Shown piece by piece: positions 7,570 to 19,423 of a stretch of DNA of 64,000 nucleotides (its first letter is position 1; every line of letters begins with the position of its first letter). Under the pieces are notes generated by a model. That model was not told the DNA's origin and searched no databases. It was given only the letters and a program-made list of their open reading frames with translations. Position numbers and translations under genes: made by a program. Source of the DNA: Thauera sp. 28 (GTDB taxonomy: Bacteria; Pseudomonadota; Gammaproteobacteria; Burkholderiales; Rhodocyclaceae); NCBI RefSeq assembly GCF_000310145.2, contig NZ_AMXA01000004.1, positions 62,001 to 126,000 on the forward strand, written 5' to 3'.

Positions 7570-9951
7570 GTGAGCAGACTGATTATTCGCAAGGTCGCCG
7601 TGCTCGGCGCCGGTGTGATGGGGGCGCAGATCGCTGCCCACTGCGCCAACGCCGATGTGCCGGTGATCCTGTTCGATCTGCCGGCGAAGGAAGGTGACGC
7701 CAATGGGGTGGTCGCCAAGGCGATCGCGGGCATGAAGAAGCTTGATCCGGCGCCGTTCGCGGCCAAGGACCGGGTCCGTCATGTCGAGGCCGCCAACTAC
7801 GGCAGCGACCTTGCACGGCTTGGCGAGTGCGACCTCGTCATCGAGGCCATCGCCGAGAAGATGGAGTGGAAGCTGGATCTGTACGCCAAGGTGGCGCCGC
7901 ATCTGAAGGCCGGGGCGATCTTCGCCTCGAACACCTCGGGCCTGTCGATCGAGGCGCTGGCGGCGGGCATGCCGGCAGAGCGCCGCAGCCAGTTCTGCGG
8001 CATCCACTTCTTCAACCCCCCGCGCTACATGCCGCTGGTGGAGCTCATCCCGACGGCAGCCACTGAACCGGCGCTGGTGGACGGCCTGGAGGGCTGGCTC
8101 ACCACCCGCCTGGGCAAGAGCATCGTGCGCGCCAAGGACACGCCCAACTTCGTCGCCAACCGCGTCGGTGTGTTCTCCATCCTCGCGGTCCTGCACCATA
8201 CGCAGCGCCTCGGCCTGGCCTTCGACGAGGTCGACCTGCTCACCGGGCCGCGCATCGGTCGTCCCAAGAGCGCCACCTTCCGCACCGGCGACGTAGTTGG
8301 GCTGGACACGCTGGCACATGTCGTGGGCACCATGCAGGCGACACTGCCCGATGACCCGTGGAGCGCGCACTTCCGCACGCCCGATTGGCTGCGGGCGCTG
8401 ATCGCCCGCGGCGCGCTCGGGCAGAAGACCAAGTGCGGTATCTACCGCAAGCAGGGCAAGCAGATCCAGGTGCTCGACCTGCAGCTGCAGGACTATCGCG
8501 ACAGCGGCGGTGAGGTGTTCCCTGAGGTCGAGGCGATCCTCAAGCTGAAGAACCCGGCGGAGAAGTTCGCCCAGCTTGCAGCGCACCCGCACCCCCAGGC
8601 GCAGTTCCTGTGGTCGATCTTCCGTGACGTGTTCCATTACTGCGCGGTTCACCTGGGCGACATCGCCGACAACGCACGTGACATCGACCTCGCCATGCGC
8701 TGGGGCTTCGGTTGGGCGCAGGGGCCGTTCGAGACCTGGCAGGCCGCAGGCTGGCAGGCGGTGGCCGAGATGATCCGCGACGACATCGCCCATGGCCGTG
8801 CAATGGCCGCGGTGCCGCTGCCGGCCTGGGTGTTCGAGCGCGAGGGCGTGCATGCACCAGCTGGCTCCTACAGCGCTGCCGAGAACTCGCTGAAGGCCCG
8901 CGCAGCACTGTCGGTGTACCAGCGTCAGCTCTACCCCGATCGCGTGCTCGGCGAGGCGCCCGACGACCGCGGCGAAACGCTGTGGGAAAACGCCGGTGTG
9001 CGCTTGTGGCGGCGGGCGGATCAGGATGCGCGTATCGGCATCGTGTCGATCACCTCGAAGATGCATGCGATCGGCGACGAGGTCATGGACGGCTTGCTCG
9101 AGGCGGTCGCGCGTGCCGAGTGCGAGCTCGACGGCCTGGTGATCTGGCAGCCGGCGCCGTTCGCGGTCGGCGCCAACCTGCAACAGGTCGGCGAGGCCTG
9201 CCGTGCGGGCGAGTTCGACCTGCTGGAGAAGATGGTGGCCAAGTTCCAGCGCACCTCGATGGCGATCAAGCATGCCCAGGTGCCGGTGGTGGCGGCTGTG
9301 CAGGGCATGGCGCTCGGTGGTGGCTGCGAGTTCGTCATGCATGCGGCGCATCGCGTGTTCGCGCTCGAAAGCTACGTAGGACTGGTCGAGGCGGGCGTGG
9401 GCCTCATTCCGGCGGGCGGCGGCTGCAAGGAATTCGCCTTGCAGGCGCACGCCATGGCCCAGCGCGCGGCAGGCGGCGACGTGTTCCCCTACATCCAGAA
9501 CGCCTTCCAGACCATCGCCATGGCGACGGTCGCCAAGAGCGCGCTGGAAGCGGTACAGCTGGGCTTCGGCCGCGGCAGCGACGATGTGCTGTTCAACGCC
9601 AACGAGATCCTGTTTGCCGCGATCCGGCGTGCGCGGGCGATGGCGGAGTCTGCCTGGCGCCCGGCGTTGCTCGATCCCCAGGTCACCGTGGCAGGGCGCA
9701 ACGGCGTTGCCACCTGCGAGATGATGCTGATCAACATGGCGGAAGGCGGTTTCATCTCGGCGCACGACTATCGTGTCGCGCGTGCAGCGGCCACTGCGCT
9801 GTGCGGCGGCGAGGTGGACTCGGGCAGCCGGGTCAGCGAGCAGTGGATTCTGGATGTCGAGCGTGCCCAGTTCGTCGAGCTGCTCAAGACCGAGAAGACC
9901 CAGCAGCGCATCGCGCACATGCTCGAGACCGGCAAGCCCCTGCGTAACTGA
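7570..9951 (+). CDS. FadN-like 3-hydroxyacyl-CoA dehydrogenase / enoyl-CoA hydratase
   Basis: A 793-residue fusion with reversed domain order compared with the FadJ-like protein upstream: the NAD-binding dehydrogenase comes first (VLGAGVMGAQIAAHC at about residues 10-24; GIHFFNPPRYMPLVELIPT near 145), then 3HCDH C-terminal domains, then a crotonase-like domain (GMALGGGCEFVMHAAHRV near 578-595). Order and length fit Bacillus FadN and its proteobacterial relatives. The start is GTG 7570, preceded by GGAGG at 7559-7563; the frame is open further upstream but overlaps the thioesterase gene. With the thiolase immediately after it, it forms a second complete hydratase-dehydrogenase-thiolase set in the same operon. 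Confidence 0.9.
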   Translation: MSRLIIRKVAVLGAGVMGAQIAAHCANADVPVILFDLPAKEGDANGVVAKAIAGMKKLDPAPFAAKDRVRHVEAANYGSDLARLGECDLVIEAIAEKMEWKLDLYAKVAPHLKAGAIFASNTSGLSIEALAAGMPAERRSQFCGIHFFNPPRYMPLVELIPTAATEPALVDGLEGWLTTRLGKSIVRAKDTPNFVANRVGVFSILAVLHHTQRLGLAFDEVDLLTGPRIGRPKSATFRTGDVVGLDTLAHVVGTMQATLPDDPWSAHFRTPDWLRALIARGALGQKTKCGIYRKQGKQIQVLDLQLQDYRDSGGEVFPEVEAILKLKNPAEKFAQLAAHPHPQAQFLWSIFRDVFHYCAVHLGDIADNARDIDLAMRWGFGWAQGPFETWQAAGWQAVAEMIRDDIAHGRAMAAVPLPAWVFEREGVHAPAGSYSAAENSLKARAALSVYQRQLYPDRVLGEAPDDRGETLWENAGVRLWRRADQDARIGIVSITSKMHAIGDEVMDGLLEAVARAECELDGLVIWQPAPFAVGANLQQVGEACRAGEFDLLEKMVAKFQRTSMAIKHAQVPVVAAVQGMALGGGCEFVMHAAHRVFALESYVGLVEAGVGLIPAGGGCKEFALQAHAMAQRAAGGDVFPYIQNAFQTIAMATVAKSALEAVQLGFGRGSDDVLFNANEILFAAIRRARAMAESAWRPALLDPQVTVAGRNGVATCEMMLINMAEGGFISAHDYRVARAAATALCGGEVDSGSRVSEQWILDVERAQFVELLKTEKTQQRIAHMLETGKPLRN

Positions 9952-9965
9952 TTGAGGACATGAGA

Positions 9966-11165
9966 ATGAGCAAGCAGATTCAGGACGCCTACGTCGTCGC
10001 CGCGGTGCGTACGCCGGTGGCCAAGCGCAATGGCGCCTTCCGCCACGTGCGCCCCGACGACATGCTGGCAACGGTGCTGCGCGCGCTGGTGGCCAAGGTG
10101 CCCAACCTCGATGCCAGCCAGATCGGTGACGTCGTCACCGGCTGCGCGATGCCCGAGGCCGAGCAGGGCATGAACGTGGCGCGCATCGGCGCGCTGCTGG
10201 CCGGCCTGCCCGATGCGGTGCCGGGGATTACCATCAACCGCTTCTGCGCTTCCGGCCTGCAGGCGGTGGCCGACGCTGCCAGCCGCATCCGCCTCGGCGA
10301 GGCGGACGTGATGATCGCCGCCGGCACCGAGAGCATGAGCGCGATGCCGCAGATCATGGGCAACAAGGTCAGCCTCAATCCGGACATCTTCGCACGCGAC
10401 GAAAATCTCGCCATTGCCTACGGCATGGGTCTGACTGCGGAGAAGGTTGCCCAGCAGTGGCAGGTGAGCCGTGAGGACCAGGACGCTTTCGCGGTCGAGT
10501 CGCATCGGCGCGCGTGCGCGGCGATTGCGGCAGGGCACTTTGCCGACGAGATCGCGCCCTATGCCGTGCGTGCGCATGTGCCGGGCGAGGCGGGTACGGT
10601 GCGCATGGTCGAGCGTGTGCTCGAGAACGACGAAGGGCCGCGCGCCGACGCCAGCCTCGAGCGACTTGCCAAGCTGCGTCCGGTGTTTGCAGCGCGTGGC
10701 TCGGTGACCGCTGGCAACAGCTCCCAGATGTCGGACGGCGCGGGGGCCGTGCTGCTGATGAGCGAGGCTGCGGTCAAGCGCTACGACGTCAAACCGATTG
10801 CACGCTTCGCCGGTTATGCGGTCGCCGGCGTGCCGCCCCAGGTGATGGGCATCGGCCCCGTCGAGGCCATCCCGCGCGCGCTCGCCCTGGCCGGTGTCAG
10901 CCTTGGCGACATCGCCTGGACCGAGCTCAACGAGGCTTTTGCCGCCCAGGCGCTGGCCGTGATGCGTCAGCTCGATATGGACCCGGCAAGGGTCAATCCG
11001 CTCGGTGGGGCGATCGCGCTCGGTCATCCCCTGGGTGCCACCGGAGCGATCCGCACCGCGACGCTGATGTCGGCGATGCAGCGCGATCCGGCGTTGCGCT
11101 ACGGCATGATCAGCATGTGCATTGGCACGGGTATGGGGGCCGCGGGGGTGTTCGAACGCGTGTAA
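9966..11165 (+). CDS. acetyl-CoA C-acyltransferase (FadA type)
   Basis: A 399-residue thiolase with nucleophile Cys94 in [11 protein letters not shown], the [15 protein letters not shown] histidine motif near the C-terminus, and [10 protein letters not shown] at the end. It completes the beta-oxidation spiral started by the FadN-like protein, following the fadN-fadA order known from other bacteria. ATG 9966 is preferred over ATG 9960 because GAGG at 9954-9957 is correctly spaced only for the former. About 33% of its sequence regions look unlike the upstream thiolase by eye, so the two are separate family members rather than a recent duplication. It is the last gene of the fad block. Confidence 0.9.
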   Translation: MSKQIQDAYVVAAVRTPVAKRNGAFRHVRPDDMLATVLRALVAKVPNLDASQIGDVVTGCAMPEAEQGMNVARIGALLAGLPDAVPGITINRFCASGLQAVADAASRIRLGEADVMIAAGTESMSAMPQIMGNKVSLNPDIFARDENLAIAYGMGLTAEKVAQQWQVSREDQDAFAVESHRRACAAIAAGHFADEIAPYAVRAHVPGEAGTVRMVERVLENDEGPRADASLERLAKLRPVFAARGSVTAGNSSQMSDGAGAVLLMSEAAVKRYDVKPIARFAGYAVAGVPPQVMGIGPVEAIPRALALAGVSLGDIAWTELNEAFAAQALAVMRQLDMDPARVNPLGGAIALGHPLGATGAIRTATLMSAMQRDPALRYGMISMCIGTGMGAAGVFERV

Positions 11166-11235
11166 TGCCCATTCCGACCGGGCCGGTTCGCGTTGTGGAA
11201 ACTACGGATTGGTAGCAAGTTGTTGATCGTTCGGC

Positions 11236-11264
11236 GTGATCGGGCGGTAACAATCTTTTATAAT
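11236..11264 (+). promoter_or_regulatory. probable nqr operon promoter
   Basis: A perfect TATAAT is at 11259-11264 in a short AT-rich patch (CTTTTATAATCC). The element 17 bases upstream, GTGATC at 11236-11241, is a weak -35 match. The start point would be near 11271, giving a leader of about 100 GC-rich bases before nqrA. Confidence 0.5.
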
Positions 11265-11321
11265 CCGTGCGTTTGTAGACGCGGGACCGGCCCGACGTCG
11301 CCGGGCTGAGGGGCCCGGTGA

Positions 11322-12725
<1,404 letters not shown>

Positions 12726-12727
12726 GA

Positions 12728-13942
12728 ATGGGTCTGCGCTCCTGGCTCGACAGCATCGAGCATCATTTCGAAAAGGGCGGCAAGTACGAGAAGTTCTACG
12801 CCTTGTACGAAGCCATCGACACCGGCTTGTTCAAGCCCGGCAGTGTCACCCGCACCACCGCTCACGTGCGCGACGGTCTAGACCTCAAGCGCATGATGAT
12901 CACGGTGTGGCTGTGCACCTTTCCGGCCATGTTCTTCGGCATGTGGAACGTCGGCTATCAGGCCAACACCATCCTTGCGGCCAACGCCGAACTGATGGCG
13001 GCCCAGGAGGGCTGGCGCTTCGCGCTGCTGGGCGGCATTGCCGGCTTCGATCCTGGCAGCCTGTGGGCCAATTTCCTGCATGGCGCGGCCTACTTCCTGC
13101 CGATCTACCTCACCACCTTCATCGTCGGCGGCTTCTGGGAGGTGCTGTTCGCCTCCATCCGCAAGCACGAGGTCAACGAGGGCTTCTTCGTCACCTCGGT
13201 GCTGTTCGCGCTGATCTGTCCGCCCGACATGCCGCTCTGGCAGGTCGCGCTCGGCATCAGCTTCGGCGTGGTGGTCGGCAAGGAGGTCTTCGGCGGTACG
13301 GGCAAGAACTTCCTCAATCCGGCGCTGACCGGTCGTGCCTTCCTGTACTTCGCCTACCCGGCGCAGATGTCGGGTGATGCGGTATGGACGGCGGTCGATG
13401 GCTACACCGGCGCAACCATGCTGTCCTTCGGCGCCTCGGGTGGCCTGGAGGCGATCATGGCCGGTGGTATCACCTGGTGGGATGCCTTCCTCGGCACGGT
13501 GCATGGCTCGATCGGCGAGACCAGCACGCTGGCGATCCTGCTCGGTGGCGCGGTGCTGCTGATCATGAAGATCGCGGCCTGGCGCATCGTGCTCGGCGTT
13601 TTCCTGGGCATGGTGGCGATGAGTCTGCTGTTCAACGCTATCGGCTCGGACACCAACCCGATGTTCGCGATGCCCTGGTACTGGCACCTGGTGATGGGCG
13701 GCTTCGCCTTCGGCATGATCTTCATGGCCACCGACCCGGTGTCGGCATCGATGACCAACACCGGCAAGTGGATCTTCGGTGCGCTGATCGGCGTCATGAC
13801 CGTGCTCATCCGCGTGGTAAATCCGGCCTTCCCGGAAGGCATCATGCTGGCCATCCTGTTCGGCAACCTTTTCGCGCCGCTGATCGACCACTTCGTGGTG
13901 GCGGCCAACATCAAGCGGAGGCTCGCGCGCGATGTCCAATAA
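12728..13942 (+). CDS. nqrB: Na+-NQR subunit B (membrane, FMN-binding)
   Basis: A 404-residue membrane subunit with about ten hydrophobic helices, part of the sodium path. The motif DGYTGATML contains the threonine (about Thr230) that carries covalently bound FMN in this family. GGAGGG at 12716-12721 lies just before ATG 12728, and the preceding nqrA stop is two bases upstream. The last 11 bases overlap nqrC. Confidence 0.95.
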   Translation: MGLRSWLDSIEHHFEKGGKYEKFYALYEAIDTGLFKPGSVTRTTAHVRDGLDLKRMMITVWLCTFPAMFFGMWNVGYQANTILAANAELMAAQEGWRFALLGGIAGFDPGSLWANFLHGAAYFLPIYLTTFIVGGFWEVLFASIRKHEVNEGFFVTSVLFALICPPDMPLWQVALGISFGVVVGKEVFGGTGKNFLNPALTGRAFLYFAYPAQMSGDAVWTAVDGYTGATMLSFGASGGLEAIMAGGITWWDAFLGTVHGSIGETSTLAILLGGAVLLIMKIAAWRIVLGVFLGMVAMSLLFNAIGSDTNPMFAMPWYWHLVMGGFAFGMIFMATDPVSASMTNTGKWIFGALIGVMTVLIRVVNPAFPEGIMLAILFGNLFAPLIDHFVVAANIKRRLARDVQ

Positions 13943-14720
13943 GGAATCCACATCCCGTACCCTGAAGGTGGCGCTGGCGGTCAGTCTCGTCAGCTCCGTC
14001 TTCGTGGCCGGGGCAGCGGTGTCGCTCAAGCCGCTGCAGACCCAGAATCGCCTGCTCGACAAGCAGCGCAGCATCGCCGCGATCGCTGGCATGGGCGGGC
14101 GGGAATTGCCCGCCGCCCAGGTGCGTGCGCTGTTCGGCGAGACCATCAAGGCACGCCTGGTCAACCTCGAGACCGGCGAGTTCGCCGACGACTTCGACGC
14201 CGTTACTTTCGACCCGCTCAAGGCGGCCAAGGACCCGCAGCAGTCCGTGCGCCTGTCCAAGGCGGAGGACGTGGCCTCGATCAAGCGTCGCGAGCGCTTC
14301 ACTACGGTCTACATGATCGAGGATGCACAGGGCGGCATCGAGACCCTGATCCTGCCGATCCGCGGCTATGGCCTGTGGTCGACCCTGCACGGTTTCATGG
14401 CGCTCAAGGGCGACCTGAACACGGTGGTCGGCCTTGGTTTTCACCAGCATGCGGAGACGCCGGGCCTGGGTGGCGAGGTGGACAACCCGCGCTGGCGCAA
14501 CCAGTGGGCGGGCAAGCGTCTGTTCGATGACCAAGGGCAGCTGGCAGTCGAGATCGTCAAGGGCACGGTCGATCCGCAGGCGAGCATGGCGGCCTATCAG
14601 GTCGACGGCCTGGCAGGTGCGACGCTGACCAGCAACGGCGTCAACAACCTGCTCCATTTCTGGCTGGGTGAGCAGGGCTTCGGCCCCTTCCTCGCCAAGC
14701 TGCGTTCGAAGGAGGCGTGA
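13932..14720 (+). CDS. nqrC: Na+-NQR subunit C (covalent FMN)
   Basis: A 262-residue subunit with one N-terminal membrane helix (about residues 11-32) and a large FMN-binding domain. GLAGATLTS near residue 226-234 is the flavinylation site, with Thr231 the expected acceptor of FMN through Apb[15 protein letters not shown] and [11 protein letters not shown] are further family motifs. It overlaps nqrB at its start. No apbE flavin transferase gene lies in the operon. Confidence 0.94.
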   Translation: MSNKESTSRTLKVALAVSLVSSVFVAGAAVSLKPLQTQNRLLDKQRSIAAIAGMGGRELPAAQVRALFGETIKARLVNLETGEFADDFDAVTFDPLKAAKDPQQSVRLSKAEDVASIKRRERFTTVYMIEDAQGGIETLILPIRGYGLWSTLHGFMALKGDLNTVVGLGFHQHAETPGLGGEVDNPRWRNQWAGKRLFDDQGQLAVEIVKGTVDPQASMAAYQVDGLAGATLTSNGVNNLLHFWLGEQGFGPFLAKLRSKEA

Positions 14721-14722
14721 TC

Positions 14723-15387
<665 letters not shown>

Positions 15388-15388
<1 letters not shown>

Positions 15389-15996
15389 TGGAACACTACC
15401 TGAGCCTCTTTGTTCGTGCCGTGTTCATCGAGAACATGGCGCTGGCCTTCTTCCTGGGGATGTGCACCTTCATCGCCATCTCCAAGAAGGTCGAGACCGC
15501 GATCGGTCTGGGTGTCGCAGTGGTCGTGGTGCAGACCATCACCGTGCCGCTCAACAACCTCGTCTATCACACCTTCCTCGCCGACGGCGCGCTGGCCTGG
15601 GCCGGTATGCCGGATGTGGACCTGTCCTTCATCGGCCTGCTGTCCTTCATCGGCATCATCGCGGCGACGGTGCAGATCCTCGAGATGCTGCTCGACAAGT
15701 TCGTGCCCAGCCTCTACAACGCGCTGGGCGTGTTCCTGCCGCTGATCACGGTCAACTGCGCGATCATGGGCGGGGTGCTGTTCATGGTCGAGCGCGACTA
15801 CAACTTCAGCGAGTCGGTGGTGTACGGGCTGGGCTCGGGCTTCTCCTGGGGCCTGGCGATCGCGCTGCTGGCAGCCATCCGCGAGAAGCTGAAGTACAGC
15901 GACGTGCCGGATGGCCTGCAGGGCCTGGGCATCACCTTCATCACCATCGGTCTGATGTCCCTGGGCTTCATGTCCTTCTCGGGCGTGCAGCTGTAA
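15388..15996 (+). CDS. nqrE: Na+-NQR subunit E
   Basis: A 202-residue membrane subunit homologous to NqrD, with six helices arranged in inverted topology. [19 protein letters not shown] at the N-terminus and [19 protein letters not shown] in the middle are typical; the Cys in VNCAIMGG is one of the conserved iron ligands. ATG 15388 overlaps the nqrD stop by one base and is preceded by AAGGAGG, indicating translational coupling. Confidence 0.95.
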
Positions 15997-16011
15997 GGAG
16001 GCAATGAAAAG

Positions 16012-17235
16012 ATGAATCCGGAAATCGTACTGGGCATCGGCATGTTCACCGCAACGGTGCTGCTGTTGGCGGTGGTCATCCTGTTTGCCCGTTCAAAGCT
16101 CGTCGCCAGCGGCGACGTCACCATCGACATCAACGGCGAGAAGAAGATCACCGTGCCGGCCGGCGGCAAGCTGCTGCAGACCCTGGCCGAGAGCGGTCTC
16201 TTCCTGCCTTCGGCCTGCGGCGGCGGCGGTACCTGCGCGCAGTGCAAGTGCATCGTCAAGGAAGGCGGCGGTTCGATGCTGCCCACCGAGGAGTCGCACT
16301 TCACCAAGCGCGACGCGCGCGAGGGCTGGCGCCTTTCGTGCCAGACCGCCGTCAAGCAGGACATGAAGGTCGAGGTGCCCGAGGAAGTGTTCGGCGTGAA
16401 GAAGTGGGAGTGCACGGTCGAGTCCAACCCGAACGTCGCGACCTTCATCAAGGAGCTCACCCTGCGCCTGCCCGAAGGCGAGGACGTCCACTTCCGCGCC
16501 GGCGGTTACGTTCAGCTCGAGTGCCCGCCACACGTCGTCAGCTACAAGGACTTCGACATTCAGGACGAGTACCGCGGCGACTGGGACAAGTTCAACCTGT
16601 GGCGCTACGTGTCCAAGGTTGACGAGACCACCATCCGCGCCTACTCGATGGCGAACTACCCGGACGAGAAGGGCGTGGTGAAGTTCAACATCCGCGTCGC
16701 ATCGCCCCCGCCGGGTCGTGACGACATCCCGCCGGGCAAGATGTCGTCGTGGGTGTTCAACCTCAAGAAGGGCGACAAGGTCACGGTGTACGGGCCCTTC
16801 GGCGAGTTCTTCGCGCGCGAGACCGATCATGAGATGGTCTTCATCGGTGGTGGCGCTGGCATGGCGCCGATGCGCTCGCACATCTTCGATCAGCTCAAGC
16901 GACTGAGCAGCCAGCGCAAGATCAGCTTCTGGTATGGCGCGCGCTCGATGCGCGAGGCCTTCTACGTCGAGGAGTTCGACAAGCTCGCCGCCGAAAACCC
17001 CAACTTCAAGTGGCACCTGGCGCTGTCCGACCCGCTTCCCGAGGACAACTGGACGGGCTACACCGGCTTCATCCACAACGTGCTGTACGAGAACTACCTC
17101 AAGGACCACCCGGCGCCCGAGGACTGCGAGTTCTACATGTGCGGCCCACCGATGATGAACGCCGCAGTGATCAAGATGCTGCTCGACCTCGGCGTGGAGC
17201 GCGAGAACATCATGCTCGACGACTTCGGCGGCTGA
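16012..17235 (+). CDS. nqrF: Na+-NQR subunit F (NADH dehydrogenase, 2Fe-2S and FAD)
   Basis: A 407-residue electron-entry subunit. One N-terminal membrane helix (residues 4-26) is followed by a 2Fe-2S ferredoxin domain with ligands Cys69, Cys75, Cys78 and Cys110, then an FAD domain with RAYSMANYP and a C-terminal NADH-binding domain ([27 protein letters not shown]). It oxidises NADH and passes electrons to the rest of the complex. TAAGGAGG precedes the ATG. It is the last nqr gene and is followed 22 bases later by an intrinsic terminator. Confidence 0.96.
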   Translation: MNPEIVLGIGMFTATVLLLAVVILFARSKLVASGDVTIDINGEKKITVPAGGKLLQTLAESGLFLPSACGGGGTCAQCKCIVKEGGGSMLPTEESHFTKRDAREGWRLSCQTAVKQDMKVEVPEEVFGVKKWECTVESNPNVATFIKELTLRLPEGEDVHFRAGGYVQLECPPHVVSYKDFDIQDEYRGDWDKFNLWRYVSKVDETTIRAYSMANYPDEKGVVKFNIRVASPPPGRDDIPPGKMSSWVFNLKKGDKVTVYGPFGEFFARETDHEMVFIGGGAGMAPMRSHIFDQLKRLSSQRKISFWYGARSMREAFYVEEFDKLAAENPNFKWHLALSDPLPEDNWTGYTGFIHNVLYENYLKDHPAPEDCEFYMCGPPMMNAAVIKMLLDLGVERENIMLDDFGG

Positions 17236-17257
17236 TCCGCGTCTTCGCTTCAAGAAC

Positions 17258-17292
17258 AACCGGTGCCGGCGATTGCCCGCACCGGTTTTTTT
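17258..17292 (+). terminator. intrinsic terminator of the nqr operon
   Basis: AACCGGTGC at 17258-17266 pairs perfectly with GCACCGGTT at 17279-17287 across a 12-base loop, followed by a T-run to 17292. It separates nqrF from the convergent gene ending at 17310, and may serve both strands. Confidence 0.9.
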
Positions 17293-17309
17293 CGTCCTGG
17301 CGCTGGACT

Positions 17310-18107
17310 TCAGCGACTCCAGCGGTAGGCGAGCCCGCCGAGCAGTTCATGGAGTGCGAACCAGCCCGCATAGGCCGTGTTCTGGCTGGGCAGCAGGGGC
17401 AGGGCCTGATCGGCGCCTGCATCGTCCTCGCCGCCCCCGAGCCAGGCGGTGGGGGCCGGGATGACCGCCAGGCCTGCAGCCTCGAACTCCGCCTGTGCCC
17501 GCTTCATGTGCATCGCGTGGGTCACGAGCAGCACGGCGTCGATGTCCGCCGCACCCAGATGCACGGCGGAGAAGCGGGCATTCTCGCGTGTGTCGCGCGC
17601 CGCTGTCTCCACCCAGCGCGCCTCCAGCCCGAAGTCTTCGCGCAGGGCTGCCTGCATGAGCTGCGCTTCGGGTGTCTCGTCGCGGACCGTGCCGCCTGTG
17701 ACGAGAATCGGCAGTCCGGTTTCGCGCGCCAGCCGCGCACCGTAACGCAGGCGCTCGAGCGCAAGGCGATTGACCGTCTCGCCGCCGAACTCGGGTGCGT
17801 GGCTGCGCCGGCCTGCACCAAGGATCACGATCGCCTGCGCCCGCCGGGCTGCATCCGCCTCGAGGGCTTGTGCATGTTCGACCTGGCGTACCAGCCAGCT
17901 CACGCTTGGTGGGCTTATCAGCAACAGGTTCAGCGCCACGCCGGACCACGCCAGGGCGTTGCCGAGGCGGCGCCAGCGCATGCCCAGCAGCAGGCCGAGC
18001 ACGATTGGCAGCAGGGGCAGGAGCGGCGGCAGGACCAGTGCGGCGACGATCTTCTTGAGCCAGAACAGCAGGGGGGTGAGTGCGAGGTCCATCGCGCCGT
18101 GGTCCAT
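17310..18107 (-). CDS. ElyC/SanA/YdcF family envelope protein (DUF218)
   Basis: About 265 residues from ATG 18107 (an ATG at 18092 is also possible and the frame extends upstream without a clear ribosome site). Two hydrophobic segments near the N-terminus (ALTPLLFWLKKIVAALVLPP and the following LLPLLPIVLGLLLG) precede a DUF218 domain with AIVILGAG, a TGGTVRDETPEAQLM loop and VLLVTHAMHMKRA. The two-helix plus DUF218 plan resembles ElyC, which acts in envelope polysaccharide or peptidoglycan carrier metabolism. The biochemical reaction is unknown. It is transcribed towards nqrF and is divergent from the DUF2802 gene. Confidence 0.75.
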   Translation of the reverse strand: MDHGAMDLALTPLLFWLKKIVAALVLPPLLPLLPIVLGLLLGMRWRRLGNALAWSGVALNLLLISPPSVSWLVRQVEHAQALEADAARRAQAIVILGAGRRSHAPEFGGETVNRLALERLRYGARLARETGLPILVTGGTVRDETPEAQLMQAALREDFGLEARWVETAARDTRENARFSAVHLGAADIDAVLLVTHAMHMKRAQAEFEAAGLAVIPAPTAWLGGGEDDAGADQALPLLPSQNTAYAGWFALHELLGGLAYRWSR

Positions 18108-18249
18108 CGTGATTTGTGGGTGAGGGAGGGCGGCAGTATTATCCGTGCATTCCAATTGTGCCGAGCGACATGTCTCGATCGCATCCTTCGTCCCATTCAA
18201 GTTGCGACCGTGTCCGCGGCCTCCGGCCGTTGCGCGGCGGCGTGGGGCA

Positions 18250-18795
18250 ATGATGGCGCCGCGCGAGTTGCTCTGGCTGGCGGTGGCGGTGTTGGCCGGC
18301 TATGCGGCATGGCAGTTTCTGCTGGCGCTGAGGGGTGGGGCGGAGAGGCGCTCCGGGCGTGATCCCGGGGCTGCGACAGGCGCTGCGCCGGACGAGGGCG
18401 ACGATGATGACCATGTCGACTACGCGCCGGTGCTGCGCAAGGACCTGGGCGCGCAGCCTGCTGCCGTGGCAGCGCCTGCCCAAGCCGGCGCGGACGACGA
18501 GCGCTTCCGGCTCCAGCTCGAGAACCAGCATCTGCAGCGCCAGCTCGCCGCGCTCGAAGGCGTTGTCGCCCGCCAGCAGGAGGAGATCGCCAACCTGCTG
18601 GCCGACATCGATGATCTGAGCGCGCGCCAGTCGCACGAGCTCATCGAGCCTGGCTCGTCGCCCGAATACAGCGAGGCCTTGGTGCTTGCGCGCCAGGGCC
18701 TCAACGCCGGCATGATTGCCGAGCGCTGCGGGATCACCCTGGCCGAGGCCGAGCTCGTCCTCGTGGTGGCGAAAGGCGCGGGTGGGCATTCATGA
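18250..18795 (+). CDS. DUF2802-family protein with coiled coil
   Basis: A 181-residue protein: an N-terminal membrane helix (LLWLAVAVLAGYAAWQFLLAL), an acidic Ala/Asp-rich linker, a coiled coil (about residues 85-125, LQLENQHLQRQLAALEGVVARQ) and a C-terminal helix-turn-helix-like DUF2802 domain (LARQGLNAGMIAERCGITLAEAELV). Such genes are commonly found near flagellar or envelope genes; the function is not established. Start ATG 18250 (or 18253) follows a GGGG. Its end overlaps the next gene by four bases (ATGA), and fliW follows downstream, which supports a motility or envelope association. Confidence 0.65.
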   Translation: MMAPRELLWLAVAVLAGYAAWQFLLALRGGAERRSGRDPGAATGAAPDEGDDDDHVDYAPVLRKDLGAQPAAVAAPAQAGADDERFRLQLENQHLQRQLAALEGVVARQQEEIANLLADIDDLSARQSHELIEPGSSPEYSEALVLARQGLNAGMIAERCGITLAEAELVLVVAKGAGGHS

Positions 18796-19367
18796 ATTTG
18801 CCGCCGGGCCTTCGGGGTGAGGCGGGTGCGCTCCGCCGTCGCGCACTGCGCCGCGCCGGGCTGGCCCTGGCCGGGGCAGTCGTGCTCGGGGTTCTTCTTC
18901 TTGCTTACGGTGAGCGCCAGCCCCGACCGTCCGCCGTGGCGTCCGCGCTGCCGGTGGCGCCGGATCCCGAGCGGGTGCAGACGCCGGTTGCGGACACAAA
19001 GGTCGTGCCGGATGAAACCTCCGGCCTGGGTGCGGTTGTCGAGCGCCTTGTCGATTCGCCAGCACAGGTACAGGCGGATGCGTCCACAGCCATTGCGCCC
19101 GCCGTGCCCGTGGCGGGCGTGCTGCTGCCGCTGGCTGCGGTGCAGCCGGGCGGAGAGGGGATTTATCTCCAGCTGGGCGTGTTCGGGGACGTGAGCAACG
19201 CGCTGGCGGTGTACGAGCGCCTTGCGGAGGCTGGCATGGAGGCCCGTATCCAGAGCCGGGTCGTCGTCGGCCCATTTGCGGACCGGCGTGCAGCGGAGCG
19301 GGCTCAGGCTGCGTTGCGCAAGGCAGGGGAGCCCGAAGGCATCCTTGTGCCACCCCGGTCCAGATGA
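18792..19367 (+). CDS. SPOR-domain membrane protein
   Basis: A 191-residue protein with a basic cytoplasmic N-terminus, one membrane helix (about residues 22-40, AGLALAGAVVLGVLLLAYG), a low-complexity Ala/Pro/Val periplasmic linker, and a C-terminal SPOR-like domain from about residue 122 (IYLQLGVFGDVSNALAVYERLAEAG ... RVVVGPFADRRAAERAQAAL, short segments quoted). SPOR domains bind glycan strands stripped of stem peptides and so localise proteins to the division site. Translationally coupled to the DUF2802 gene by ATGA. Confidence 0.75.
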   Translation: MNLPPGLRGEAGALRRRALRRAGLALAGAVVLGVLLLAYGERQPRPSAVASALPVAPDPERVQTPVADTKVVPDETSGLGAVVERLVDSPAQVQADASTAIAPAVPVAGVLLPLAAVQPGGEGIYLQLGVFGDVSNALAVYERLAEAGMEARIQSRVVVGPFADRRAAERAQAALRKAGEPEGILVPPRSR

Positions 19368-19423
19368 AGCGTCGTTGAAGGGCTGTGCGAGCCCCCTGTC
19401 GGATAACAACCTAGGAGTGAGAG

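Noticed and set aside
4828-10071. Antisense frames of 756 and 885 codons across the FadJ-like and FadN-like genes
   Set aside because: Same GC-bias effect; they are shadows of confidently identified enzymes and lack ribosome sites or domains.
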